Notes: generated from the sequence alone by a model not told the origin. Positions 52,435-62,741 are shown, numbered from the stretch's first letter. The stretch is DNA of 64,000 nucleotides from Ustilago trichophora (GCA_900323505.1 OOIN01000014.1:620001-684000), one strand, 5' to 3'. Numbers and translations: made by a program.

Positions 52435-54147
52435 ATGTCGTCCGCCAAGCAGTCGTTTGAAAACGACGCCATCGCCACCGTCTCCAAATCCTACCCCTCC
52501 GCATCTTCCCCCGCCAACGAAGGCGATGCTTCCAAGACCGCCTCGATCCAGGATGGCGACGATGCCAAGTCGAACCGCAACAAGTCTCCCTTTGAGGTCC
52601 CCGTCGGTCAGGCCGGTGTCGGTGCCGTGTCTCGTAAACTCAGCAGCCGTCACATCCAGATGATCGGTATCGGCGGTGGTATCGGTACTGGTCTTTTCGT
52701 CGGTTCTGGTATCGCTCTCGCCAACGCTGGTCCCGTCGGTGTCTTGCTCGCCTACATCATCACCGGTATGATGATCTTTGGTGTTATGGAAGGCCTTGCC
52801 GAGATGTGCTCCTACCTCCCCGTCTCGGGATCCTTCATGCACTTTGCCTCTCGTTTCGTCGACCCTTCCCTCGGAATGGCTCTCGGATGGAACTACTGGT
52901 GGTGCTACGCCATCGGTTGGGCTTCCGAACTCTCTGCCGCCTCGGCCGTCATTGGCTACTGGAACGCCGACATCAACATCGCCGCCTGGATCTCCATCAT
53001 GATGGTCGTCGGTGCCCTTCTCAACTTTGCTGGTGTCAACATCTACGGTGAATCCGAGGTCATCACCAGTACCATCAAGCTCATGGCGTTCGTGGCGCTC
53101 ATCATCTTTGGTCTTGTCATTGACCTCGGTGGAGGTCCCACCGGTGACAGGCTCGGATTCAGGTATTGGAAGAACCCAGGTGCTTTTAACCAGTTCAACG
53201 GCATCGGCGGTGCTGAAGGTCGATTCCTTGGATTCTTTTCTGCCTTCTTACAGTCAGCTTTTACGTATGTGGGTACGGAAACAGTCGTTCTAGCAGCCGG
53301 AGAAGCCAAGAACCCTTCCACTCAGATCCCCAAGGCCGCTCGACGAGTGCTTTACCGTATCCTCTTCTTCTACATTCTCGGTATTGCCATTATGGGTCTC
53401 ATTGTCCCCTTCAATGACCCCGGTCTCAAGAGCAAAGGCTCGTACACTGGCGCATCCCCTTGGATCGTTGCCATGGAGAACGCTGGTGTGAGGATTTTGC
53501 CACACATCTTTAACGCTGTAGTTTTGATCTCGGCATTTTCTGCCGGTTCCTCGTACATTTACGTTGCCAGCCGAACGCTCTACGCCCTTTCGCTCGACCG
53601 CCAGGCTCCCGAAGTCCTCCGCCGAGTTGACAAGCGCGGCATTCCTTACGTTGCCGTCCTTATCTCATGGCTCATTGGCGCTCTCTCCTACCTCGGCATC
53701 TCTCAGGGAGGTGGAACCGTCTTCTCGTGGCTCTCTGCCCTCTCTGCCGTCGCCGGATTGTTCGCATGGGGCACTTGCTGCTACGCCTACCTTCGCTTCC
53801 GCAAGGCCTACAGTCTCCAAGGTTACGACCGCGCCGCCCTTCCTTACCGTGCCCGACTGCAACCCTACGCCAGTTGGTTCTCGATCATCATGTGCGGCAT
53901 CGTTATCTTCTTTTCCGGTTGGAGCGTCTTCCTCAATGGCAACTTTACTGCCAGTGGATTCTTGAGCAACTACCTCGGTATCCCTGTGTTCTTCTTGCCC
54001 TGGATCGGTTGGAAGCTCTGGCACAAGACCAAGGTGGTCAAACTCTCCGAGGTCGATTTGGACTCGGGAAGGTTGAGTGCAAAGGACGAAGTTCCCGAAA
54101 AGATCCCCACCACCGCTTTGGGACGATTCATCGCTTGGTTGTTCTAA
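52435..54147 (+). CDS. Fungal general amino-acid permease (APC superfamily, AAT family)
   Basis: The ATG at 52435 starts a 570-residue protein; the frame upstream begins only with GTG. A roughly 65-residue cytosolic Ser/Asp-rich N-terminus precedes about twelve membrane spans. The first carries RHIQMIGIGGGIGTGLFVGSG, the substrate-binding glycine motif of the Gap1/AAT family, followed by GPVGVLLAYIITG and EMCSYLPVSGSF. Further on, AFTYVGTETVVLAAGEAKNP and SRTLYALSLDRQAPE are also typical. The C-terminal region ends IPTTALGRFIAWLF. Family members import amino acids with protons at the plasma membrane and are controlled by nitrogen supply. Substrate range cannot be told. Codon use is strongly biased to C-ending codons, suggesting high expression. 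Confidence 0.93.
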   Translation: MSSAKQSFENDAIATVSKSYPSASSPANEGDASKTASIQDGDDAKSNRNKSPFEVPVGQAGVGAVSRKLSSRHIQMIGIGGGIGTGLFVGSGIALANAGPVGVLLAYIITGMMIFGVMEGLAEMCSYLPVSGSFMHFASRFVDPSLGMALGWNYWWCYAIGWASELSAASAVIGYWNADINIAAWISIMMVVGALLNFAGVNIYGESEVITSTIKLMAFVALIIFGLVIDLGGGPTGDRLGFRYWKNPGAFNQFNGIGGAEGRFLGFFSAFLQSAFTYVGTETVVLAAGEAKNPSTQIPKAARRVLYRILFFYILGIAIMGLIVPFNDPGLKSKGSYTGASPWIVAMENAGVRILPHIFNAVVLISAFSAGSSYIYVASRTLYALSLDRQAPEVLRRVDKRGIPYVAVLISWLIGALSYLGISQGGGTVFSWLSALSAVAGLFAWGTCCYAYLRFRKAYSLQGYDRAALPYRARLQPYASWFSIIMCGIVIFFSGWSVFLNGNFTASGFLSNYLGIPVFFLPWIGWKLWHKTKVVKLSEVDLDSGRLSAKDEVPEKIPTTALGRFIAWLF

Positions 54148-54892
54148 GCTGTCGATTTTCCACACACCGATTTCGAGACCGAGAACAAGCGTTTGGTGAT
54201 TGAACAACAGCTTCTTTCGCAAGGTCTTGGTCATCCGCTGGAATCTACCCTCAAAACCCAAAAAGAACACAACCACACTCCCTCTATTCCAACGTTCCAC
54301 CCCTCAAACTCAGTTCCAATCCTGTCACCGTCTTCCTTCCTCCCCTCACTTTCACTTACTTGCATTATACTCGGCATCTCTTTCTTAACTTTTAGTCATG
54401 GTTCAACATCGCAGTTCATCGTCTCTGTTCTTTTTATTTTGTTTCTTTTGGTCACTCGCACACGCACATTCGTAAAAGATACCTCGACTGGTCCAACCCA
54501 GTGATTCCCCTCCCCTCCCCCTTTTTCCCTCTTTTTTTTTTCGCCTTTTTTTTTTTTCCTTTTCCAAAAGCATGTATCAGTACAATAACTCACATCTCAC
54601 ACACAAACTAGAATAGATTCAAAGCTGAATACCATCAATTCATGCAGATGTTTTCGGATTGAGGATGGATGAGAATCTTTGTGCATGTGTCAATGTGCCT
54701 TTCCGTTGGTTGATGACAGGTCGGCCCGTCGTCATGCATCGGACAGTGTCATCACCATATAAGTTGGATTGTTAGCCAAAAACAAATACTGTATAGGAAC
54801 GTACTGTAATTACTGTACAGTACTGTACAGTGCTTCCTGGACGAAAGGCAATCTTTGACTTTGTGATGATTGTTTACAACACTGTCACTTAC
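54148..54892. other. Permease 3' flank with nested TACWGTA cluster
   Basis: Pyrimidine-rich sequence follows the permease stop, then poly-T runs near 54532-54557. A cluster of five TACTGTA/TACAGTA heptamers, four of them partly overlapping or adjacent, lies between 54787 and 54830. No gene is seen. Confidence 0.55.
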
Positions 54893-55324
54893 CGCCATTG
54901 ATCTAGCACGGTAGCTACATTACAAGCACATGACATTCAGCACCATAGATCCACCACGGTTTCTACGTTGAAACCACATGACACTCACCACCATTGATCT
55001 AGCACGGTAGCTACATTACAAGCACATGACATTCACCACCATTGATCCACCACGGTTTCTACGTTGAAACCACATGACACTCACCACCATTGATCTAGCA
55101 CGGTAGCTACATTACAAGCACATGATACTCACCACCATTGATCTAGCACGGTAGCTACATTACAAGCACATGATACTCACCACCATTGATCTAGCACGGT
55201 AGCTACATTACAAGCACATGATACTCACCACCATTGATCTAGCACGGTAGCTACATTACAAGCACATGATACTCACCACCATTGATCCACCACGGTATCT
55301 ACATTGCAACCAAATATGATGCCA
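54893..55324. repeat. Minisatellite, nine tandem 48-bp units
   Basis: The fixed landmark ATC(T/C)A recurs every 48 bp (54903, 54951, 54999, and so on to 55287). There are two unit types: A contains CTAGCACGGTAGCTACATTA, B contains CCACCACGGTTTCTACGTTG. The order is A B A B A A A A B-like. All frames on both strands contain stops, so it is non-coding. There are no unique spacers, so it is not a CRISPR-like array. Confidence 0.93.
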
Positions 55325-55890
55325 AACCTGCATATTTTGCCATCAATGTTTGTGCTATTTACCTTTCTTGTACCTAATTCCACACAGCTGACGATAGGCA
55401 TGCACAAACAACCCTTACCCAGAACCCGGGCCAGAGAAAACACATACAACAAACTAACACACTCAAGCATCAGCTGCACAACACACACTGTATACAAGTA
55501 ACAATTGACAAGCAAACTCTCTTTTTCACCGACTAAACTGCAAAAATCACTCTGATGAAACAGATCAAAAAACAAACACCAAACCGTATCTAACTTGCCT
55601 CCTCAATCCCACTAATTTGCACAAATCGCTTACATACTGTACAGTACTATATGGCTCAGCTCACCACTCCAACATGACTCAAGTTGGACAATATCTCAAC
55701 ATACAGGGTGAAAACATAACTTATTATTTGCAATCGCATAAACTCCTCTACCACCAGACACATACAGTATGAATCACCAAAACTCCCCAAAAGAACCCAT
55801 ACATCCGCAAAGTACATAAAACACGTCAAACTGATTAGTTAACGACATTCAACAAGAAAAACAAATAAACACACCTACATATTCCAAACT
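55325..55890. other. AT-rich spacer before the CSC1 stop
   Basis: AT-rich sequence with TACTGTACAGTA at 55635-55646 and TACAGTA at 55763. No gene is supported; the minus frame at 55273-55575 is partly minisatellite. Confidence 0.55.
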
Positions 55891-58800
55891 TCAATCATGA
55901 TACCCTGGCCCACTAGTACTAGGAACACCCATCCGACCTTTCCTCACCTTTGCAACACGATGAATATAAACTCCTTCCTCATCTTCATTATTCTCCTCTG
56001 TTTGATCCCAATCTCCATCCCCCAACTGTGCAATTTTAGCGGAGCGAATATGCGCTCTGGCTGGAGCAACAGCATAACCTCCACTCAAAGCTTCACCCAT
56101 CGCCGCTGAAGAATTGCTTCCCTGAGGACCTGAAACGCCATCGCTCCATACGCCAAAGCTAGTATCCTCCTCTCCTGCTCCTCCGAGGCCCAGCGTGGAA
56201 TCGTTATTCTGATGAGGGTGGTCGGTGCTCGTACCATCCCCAGCCAAAGGTAGCGTGCTTGTGGACCGAACACGGGTAGGCGAGGCCGAGTGTGGACGAC
56301 CCGACATGAGAGAAGATTTGCGCTTGCGAAGAGACAGGATGAGCGGTTCGGCTTTGCTCAGTGCCCTAGCTCTGATTCGTGCTGCGGCTTGGGCGGTAGT
56401 ACTGCTGCTACTGAGGTCTCCGGCGCTGCCGGAGATATCGCCTCTAGGAGCGCCCAATGCCGAGGTGGTTGCACTGGCCATACCAGTGGCGCCCGCCTCC
56501 AAATCATCGGGGGCAGTCACGTCCTCTCCTCCTTCTTCCAATCGTTGGCTTGGGATGGGCAGCCATAGCTCGGGCAGAATACCTGTAATAGCTGGATGAC
56601 CGTAACGTCGTCTGCCCGTGTTCAGCACACCAGGGTAGTATCCTGCTCCTGGGGGCTCTCGGTAATCGGTCTTTGTATCGCGCTGCGCGACAAAAAGGGT
56701 CTCGTCCTCTTCGTCGTGACTGTATCGCTTCATGGCCAGTTTTGTGAACTCGGGATCGATCTTGTGGCTCGGATCCAGGGATAGCAATTGCTTGGACCTG
56801 CTTCCGCTTGGCGTCATACTACCCGACCGCACCGCAGAGACTGAAGATGGATCGGTGGACACCATTCCCTCTCCCACCTCGGCTCTCGCCATGGCAGGAG
56901 GGCCATTCTGCGCCAGCTCCGCCACCGCCGGATCCACCTCCCTCTCCTTCAGCACCTCCACCACCGAGCTGAGATTAACATGTTCCGTCAGTGGTCCGAA
57001 AGTCTTCTCCAGATGCCCGTTAAACCAGAGGGTGAACATTACCAGCGGTAGCAACCCGGTGCTCATCCACAGTTCCTTTCGAACGCTAAAAAGCGAAAAT
57101 TGGAAAATGTGGAAGAGGATCAGAGCCCAAATGCATCTTGAGGCAGAGATGGGCCATGCTTGACCTTGGCTCTCGTACGGTTTGTAAAAGACATAGAGCA
57201 ATTTGTACTTGTTGACGACGTAGGCGATGCCAAAGTAGATTGTGCCAAAGAGGACAATGAGCGGCGAGACAATCGAGTAGAGGATGCAGAGGGTGAAAAT
57301 GAGCAGCGCTTGAGGGTAGACGTTGCCCATTGCGAGTGTTGGGGGTGCATTGAGTTCGGCAAACTCTCTTGGTGTTCTTGTGAAGAATACACGATAGAAA
57401 GCACGGATGAGCAGCGTCGGCAGTTGCAACAACTGCAGGGGCTGCAACGCTATGCCTTGCAAGATAACGTAGGAGAGCGAGAAGAACCGCGCTTTGGGCA
57501 AAGAGGCGGCAAACTTGTCAATCACTCGCATTGGGTTTTCTGCCAACTCCTGCAGCACTCCCCATGCCGTCGTCGCGATCAAAAAGATGAATACGACTGA
57601 AACCATGAGGAAAAGGTAGTACTTTTTCAGCAAGCTGTACTCGACCAAGCTCCTCGCTTTCAAGCCCTGGAGGTACGAGCTGTACTCGAGCACCAATGGA
57701 AGCAACGCGTTGAATCCGATGACTACGAGCGAGGGCAAGTTATTCTGCACTAGCGCGCGCAGCCTCTCATCCGTGTCTAGCAAGCGGTCGAGCCACGGTG
57801 CGTACTTTTTGATCGCTCCTGGGCTGACGAAACTGGCCAAGAAGACGAGGGGAGGGATGTAGAAGATGAGAATGGCGACGATAAAGATCGATACGAGGAC
57901 TTGGCGAACGCGGCGGTCGTTGTTGGAGAGATCAATGTTGCTCCAGATGATATCACGGGGCTCTTGGGCCATCGATGTTGCACAGTAGGCTGGGATGGGG
58001 TAGTGGACGGTCTGAGAGGCGATCTGGGCGCTGGCGGCGCTTTCGAAGGTGACAAAACCAACATTGCCACCAGGGAATCGGCCGCTCCTACGGCGACGTC
58101 GGACAGCGCGATCCACAGCGTTGAATTGACGGGTAAGCTCGTCGATTGCATCGATCTTTTCGCTGAGCGGATTCCACCACTGCTTACGCACGGTAGGGCG
58201 AGGACGATGTGTGCGAATCGTGTCTGCGCCGGTAAAGACTGTACTGGACGCGTTCCGACCACCGAGCAGACGGCTACGTTCGAGATCGTCACCCGAACGA
58301 CGCTGCTCGCTATCGTCATCGACACTGACCGGTACAAGATCATCTGTCATATCGCTGCTGGGAAGATCTTGATGATTTGCACCTGCAGCGAGGAGCATAA
58401 TCTTTTCAGGATCGTAGCCCTCGGCGTCCGTGGGGTTGCCGAGCCACTTGACCCAGGTCTTTTCCAGCTGTTGAAGAGCTTTCGATCGTTGGTTGAGGAG
58501 ACGCGATAGGCCTTCTGTGTTGCGCACGACAGCGGTCGACTCGACGGGCATGTCCATGTTTTCAAAATACTCTGCCAGTGCCTTTTCATCTCGAAGATGT
58601 GCAGGAAGGTCTCGAATCTCGACAGTACGGGCAGGGATCGACTCGAGGATCTCGAGAATGTAGAGCTGACGAGAGCGAACAAAGCGTTGGTAATTGATCC
58701 AGATGGCGCGCATAGCGAGCAGCGTGAAGAGGTAGGTCGAGAGAAGATGAGTTGCGTGGTACAGCTGTGCCTGGGGCGGTTTGGTGGGGATGGGTAGTTG

Positions 58801-59466
58801 AGGCAAAGGCTGATGGGGGCTGTCGTGCTTCTTATTGAGAGTGCCAAAGATGAGCTGAGTCCATATACCAGTGACGGTATCGCGTCCGCCGGAAGGATCG
58901 GTGGCATTACCCCTGTCCTCGGCTGGACTTACACCATCCAGCACGCCGTTTTGCCAGTAGTTGACCGGCATGAGCACCAGAATACTCCAACAGCTGAGAC
59001 TGAAAAAGAGCCAGAAGCCCATCTTGAGAAAGCTGAGCAGTATGGCAGCATCCAGACCGACTGTCTGAAGGATACGCATCTCCTCGGTCTTGAGCGTGGG
59101 CATGATCCATCCAAAGTAACCCACATCGTGACCGTCGTCGAGCGGAGAGAATCCTTTGAGCTTGGTGCGGGGCGCAAAGAGGGCAGCATTGCGGCGACGG
59201 ACAACAACAAAGATGAAGAACGAGGCGAGACCGATAAACATGGAGAGCGAGACTTGCTGGGAGAACCAGGGACCTTCGAAAGCACGCTGGTTGGGGAGTG
59301 GGATGGCTGGATTGTCATCGGAGCCGTTGTTGCCGTCGGGAGAACCGTATTCCCAGTTCATGCCAGCGTTGACAACTGTGCCGGCGGTGGTGACGGCTGC
59401 TGCTGCTGCAGAAGCAGTAGCAGCGCGGGTATAGGAGTAGAGGTCGAGTGGGATCTGGGATGCCAT
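55891..59466 (-). CDS. CSC1: CSC1/OSCA (TMEM63) mechanosensitive cation channel
   Basis: A single exon encodes 1191 residues from the ATG at 59466. The N-terminal RSN1-type region (about 70-260) has three spans (SLSMFIGLASFFIFVVV, FLKMGFWLFFSLSCWSIL, HLLSTYLFTLLAMRAIW). The cytosolic PHM7 domain (about 270-500) follows and ends at PRDIIWSNIDLSN, a family landmark. The pore-forming region with about seven spans (about 515-800) contains GFNALLPLVLEYSSYL and FSLSYVILQGIALQPLQLLQ. A roughly 370-residue disordered C-terminal tail is unusually long. OSCA/TMEM63/Csc1 proteins are osmotically or mechanically gated calcium-permeable channels. Which paralogue this is cannot be fixed. Confidence 0.9.
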   Translation of the reverse strand: MASQIPLDLYSYTRAATASAAAAAVTTAGTVVNAGMNWEYGSPDGNNGSDDNPAIPLPNQRAFEGPWFSQQVSLSMFIGLASFFIFVVVRRRNAALFAPRTKLKGFSPLDDGHDVGYFGWIMPTLKTEEMRILQTVGLDAAILLSFLKMGFWLFFSLSCWSILVLMPVNYWQNGVLDGVSPAEDRGNATDPSGGRDTVTGIWTQLIFGTLNKKHDSPHQPLPQLPIPTKPPQAQLYHATHLLSTYLFTLLAMRAIWINYQRFVRSRQLYILEILESIPARTVEIRDLPAHLRDEKALAEYFENMDMPVESTAVVRNTEGLSRLLNQRSKALQQLEKTWVKWLGNPTDAEGYDPEKIMLLAAGANHQDLPSSDMTDDLVPVSVDDDSEQRRSGDDLERSRLLGGRNASSTVFTGADTIRTHRPRPTVRKQWWNPLSEKIDAIDELTRQFNAVDRAVRRRRRSGRFPGGNVGFVTFESAASAQIASQTVHYPIPAYCATSMAQEPRDIIWSNIDLSNNDRRVRQVLVSIFIVAILIFYIPPLVFLASFVSPGAIKKYAPWLDRLLDTDERLRALVQNNLPSLVVIGFNALLPLVLEYSSYLQGLKARSLVEYSLLKKYYLFLMVSVVFIFLIATTAWGVLQELAENPMRVIDKFAASLPKARFFSLSYVILQGIALQPLQLLQLPTLLIRAFYRVFFTRTPREFAELNAPPTLAMGNVYPQALLIFTLCILYSIVSPLIVLFGTIYFGIAYVVNKYKLLYVFYKPYESQGQAWPISASRCIWALILFHIFQFSLFSVRKELWMSTGLLPLVMFTLWFNGHLEKTFGPLTEHVNLSSVVEVLKEREVDPAVAELAQNGPPAMARAEVGEGMVSTDPSSVSAVRSGSMTPSGSRSKQLLSLDPSHKIDPEFTKLAMKRYSHDEEDETLFVAQRDTKTDYREPPGAGYYPGVLNTGRRRYGHPAITGILPELWLPIPSQRLEEGGEDVTAPDDLEAGATGMASATTSALGAPRGDISGSAGDLSSSSTTAQAAARIRARALSKAEPLILSLRKRKSSLMSGRPHSASPTRVRSTSTLPLAGDGTSTDHPHQNNDSTLGLGGAGEEDTSFGVWSDGVSGPQGSNSSAAMGEALSGGYAVAPARAHIRSAKIAQLGDGDWDQTEENNEDEEGVYIHRVAKVRKGRMGVPSTSGPGYHD

Positions 59467-60132
59467 TTTGAGAAGAGCAGAGTCGCAGCCACTGCGGGTG
59501 GTGGTGGTACAGCTGAAGAGGTTGAGAGATTGGCGCTAGAGCACCAGAGAATCAGATTGTAGCCATGTGAATGTGGTGGACGCTGAGCTACGTTCTTGAA
59601 CTTGACAATGATGGTGGAGGATGGAAAGCGATCAAGGTTGATGGATGATGTAGAGGTGAAAGCAAAACGAATGTCGAGAGAGCATAGTCCCGACAATTGC
59701 TGTGACAGGGGCAGTTTGTGCTGTACGCGTTTCTCAGCCAAATGCACCTCCACACACACACACACGCACAAGCCCGTCACACATTTTTTTTGCTGCTATT
59801 CCGAGCGACACAGACCAGCCCAGCCCAGCCAACGGTCAGACTTGTCTTGCATCCTTCAAGCAGCACTTCTAGCAAATCCCTCTTGGAGTCATGCTGTTGG
59901 ATCCAGGCTTACAGAGTGAACAGCGCTCAAGCGAATTGTACAGTGCATGTTTAGGCCCATAAAGGAGGGCTTAAGCATGTTGCTATTGTACAGTAGTAAG
60001 TGTGTTGATGCTTTATTATCTTCTACCACAAGATTTCAGGCTCCGATCCACTATTTTGATCTATGGGCGACAACCAAGAAAGACCTCTCAGGTATATGAT
60101 CTCCTAAAAACTCATGTTTAGCCACGTGATAA
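59467..60132. other. Intergenic, CSC1 promoter
   Basis: It contains a short CA run at 59752-59765 and TACAGTA at 59989. No gene is seen. Confidence 0.55.
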
Positions 60133-60246
60133 GACGCTTTGGTGGAGTGGTTAACACGTATCCCTGCTACTTTGGTAAGCAACCAAGCGTGAGCTGGTGT
60201 TAGGATATCCTCTCTGAGGGCGTGAGTTCGAATCTCACAGGCGTCG
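60133..60246 (+). tRNA. tRNA-Ser (anticodon GCU) with 32-nt intron
   Basis: Acceptor strands GACGCTT (60133-60139) and AGGCGTC (60239-60245) pair over 7 bp with one G-U, and the discriminator is G. The D arm is GTG-GAGTGGTTAA-CAC. The anticodon stem TATCC/GGATA encloses a CTGCTAA loop with GCT at 60166-60168. An intron (60170-60201) lies one base 3' of the anticodon, the standard position. A long variable arm CCTC/GAGG marks a class II tRNA, and the T arm is GTGAG-TTCGAAT-CTCAC. A TTTTT run (60251-60255) follows as a Pol III terminator. It decodes AGC/AGU serine codons. Confidence 0.95.
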
Positions 60247-61507
60247 TTTCTTTTTGCTTTAAGTTGATGGTGACGACGTCAACTTTTTGCCAACGACGTC
60301 AAGGAGCCCGCCATACGATTGACGACGATGAGGGCTACCCCTCAACCTTTTTTGGGCAAGGATTGATCACGTCACTGTCGAGCTATCGCCTCTGGAAAGT
60401 CGGGATGCCTGCTTGTCGGGGCAAAAACGTCACTCTGGCCTCTGGAGGTGGCGACAATGATGTGGATCAACCTTGTCCTGTCCGTTGGCATACGCCGCCC
60501 CGTGCTGGCTGCTACTGCGAAAGAATCAACAAGTTCGATTGGAAAGAAGCACAACCAACCTTAGGACCGAAGCTGCAAGGGCGAAGATCTTCTCTTGCTG
60601 AAATGCCTTTAGTCGAACACTCGCCAACCCTCCCTGCGCACCGGTCCCAAACCCCACGGGGATTGATGCTGGCAACAACAGGAAGGCACGACAGGTGTTG
60701 CCCGAAGCTGTCTCTATTACTCCACTTTCTTTTCTCTTGTACATAAGTTCTCGGATCCATGACCCTTTTGAATGCAGTGATAAAAAAAAAAAAAAAAAAA
60801 GCTTTTTTGGCCCTTTTTTTCCCTTTCCGTATACAATCCAGGAAGGGAGACCCTCTGTTTGTTTCGACGTCGTCGTGAAAGCACAGAGATACGGACATTC
60901 AACGAGAGAGCGAGAGGGCGAGAAAGCGAGGTAGGATGGAGACAATGGAGGCTTGAGAATAGCAGCAAATCGGAGTAGTCCAATGGATGAAGGAAAGAAA
61001 GAATAGTCTTTTTCTCTGCCTTTATTTCTTTCTTTCAAATTTGCATTTCTTGACAGACCATATCAAAGTCTTGTCATCAGTCGTTGTTGCCTTGCGACTC
61101 TTGCCCTTCACCACCTCTCTCTGAATCATCACCATCCAGAAGATTCAAACTACCAAGGACTGAGCTAACCGCAACCTACACCACTTGTCATTGACGACAG
61201 TGGGCGAGCCAAACTCCTAGTTCGACTTTGACTGAAATGCTGTTAGCAATTTAAGCCTGACACTTTCCGAAAAAAAAAGGGGGAGCCAAGAGTGGAGGTT
61301 TCCCGCATCAACCGAAATAGCTACCATCCCACTCCTTCTTGCCAACTCAGCACCAACACGGGTATCATCATCTCAAGACATCAACCATCCTCTGATTTGA
61401 TCCAATTGTTCGTCTCATTGCTGTCTACAGCTCTCATCGCTGTCTACAAATTGCGGGCATTGGGCCTCTTTCCTTCTTTCAAACCATCGCTAGGTGGGAT
61501 TATAGCC
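60247..61507. other. Intergenic between tRNA-Ser and TFB5
   Basis: It contains a poly-A tract (about 60782-60800) and otherwise mixed sequence. The 174-residue plus frame starting at 60222 overlaps the tRNA and is not a gene. Confidence 0.55.
60251..60255 (+). terminator. RNA polymerase III T-run after tRNA-Ser
   Basis: Five T residues start five bases after the mature 3' end, typical for Pol III termination. Confidence 0.7.
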
Positions 61508-61954
61508 ATGAAAGCTTACAAAGGACTTCTCTTGACATGGTAAGCCATCCCTTTTACATCTTCGACTTTTCAACAAGCATGTACTGATACTGGATCAAAA
61601 CATCCCTTTTACCAAACGATTTTTCATCATGTCATCTCTCTTCATGCTCTCCATTCTACCTACCTTTTGAACGATGGGATATGCAGCGATGCAGCAGTAA
61701 AACAACTCATTCTATCCCTAGACGAACGTAATCGATTCATCATTATGGATCTAGACGAGACCCATCTTCTCATCTCCCCCGATCGCATCGACTGGCTACG
61801 ATCCGAACTCGAAATCGAAGTAAGCAAACAAACACATTCCTCTATCCTCTCACCCATACTTTCCCCTCACTTGTTCAAGATAATTGACCAATCATCCACC
61901 ACAACTTTTGTCATGTTGTAGCTCGAGAAAAATACCTACACCTTGGAAGCATAA
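61508..61954 (+). CDS. TFB5: TFIIH subunit Tfb5 (TTDA/p8)
   Basis: Three small exons, 61508-61539, 61687-61819 and 61922-61954, encode 65 residues, too short and divided to appear as one open frame. Introns are GTAAGC...TGCAG (147 bp) and GTAAGC...TTGTAG (102 bp). The joined protein starts MKAYKGLLLTC, continues DAAVKQLILSLDERNRFII, MDLDETHLLISPDRIDWL, and ends ELEIELEKNTYTLEA. This matches the whole family: the CD(P)AIKQ start, FII-DLDETHL and LEKNTY end. Tfb5/TTDA binds Tfb2/p52 to support TFIIH in transcription initiation and nucleotide excision repair. Both splice junctions fall inside conserved stretches, which supports the model strongly. Confidence 0.95.
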
Positions 61955-62741
61955 GCGTTTTCTCTTCTAAAAAACCCCCCCGACTCCAACCCACCACAAA
62001 GTCTTTCCCCTCTACCATTCAATCACATTCATACATCGTGCCATTAATCCAAATAGGCATCACCCAAAAAGCAACCGTGAAACATCTACAAGACCCTCTC
62101 AATAAACGTACACTCTCACCTCTATTCAGCCCACATAAACAGTTTTCTTCCACACTGTCAATACCCATGCACATCGCCGCAATAGCAAATTCATAGATCT
62201 CAAGCTACCCAGAAAGGTCGCAAAAACATTCACACATATCGCTTCCAAAAATTCGATGAGGGGATGGATGATGATGATGGCTGAAAGATGAGAGAATGGG
62301 TGGTGTGGGGGCGGCATAGATGATGTGGAATCGTAGGAGGATCATACATGAGATGGGTTGACGGGACGTTGTGAGGGATGAAGGAATGTGTTGCGGGACA
62401 GCGTCTCTGTCGATAAAGAGGTTGCTGCAAGCTGCGTCGAAACTGCCCAATCAACAGAAATGGATCCTGCAGTCCGGATGAGATGAAATGGCAAAGGTGA
62501 CATGAGAAAGGGAGGCAAGTGTGAAAGGGAGGATGTGTGCCACAGAAGCTGTCACATGCGAAGCGGGATGGGCTGAACGCTATCCTTTTTGTCAATGGCA
62601 CGTCGACATGCTTCCAGAGATAGGAGTGGCGAATTGAACCAGGATAGATTGTGGCGAAGCAGATCAGACAAAACCTTGGTATGAGGCCCCGTCATTCACT
62701 GCGTTGGAATGCAGGTCATGGGACCGGCAAGGCAAGAGTGC
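61955..62741. other. Convergent spacer between TFB5 and DHH1
   Basis: 787 bp between converging genes. Small minus-strand frames are low complexity; no gene is called. Confidence 0.6.

Noticed and set aside
54893..55324. CRISPR-like array
   Set aside because: The units abut without unique spacers and the genome is eukaryotic; it is a minisatellite.
60222..60746. A 174-residue plus frame after the tRNA
   Set aside because: It starts inside the tRNA gene and has no domain.
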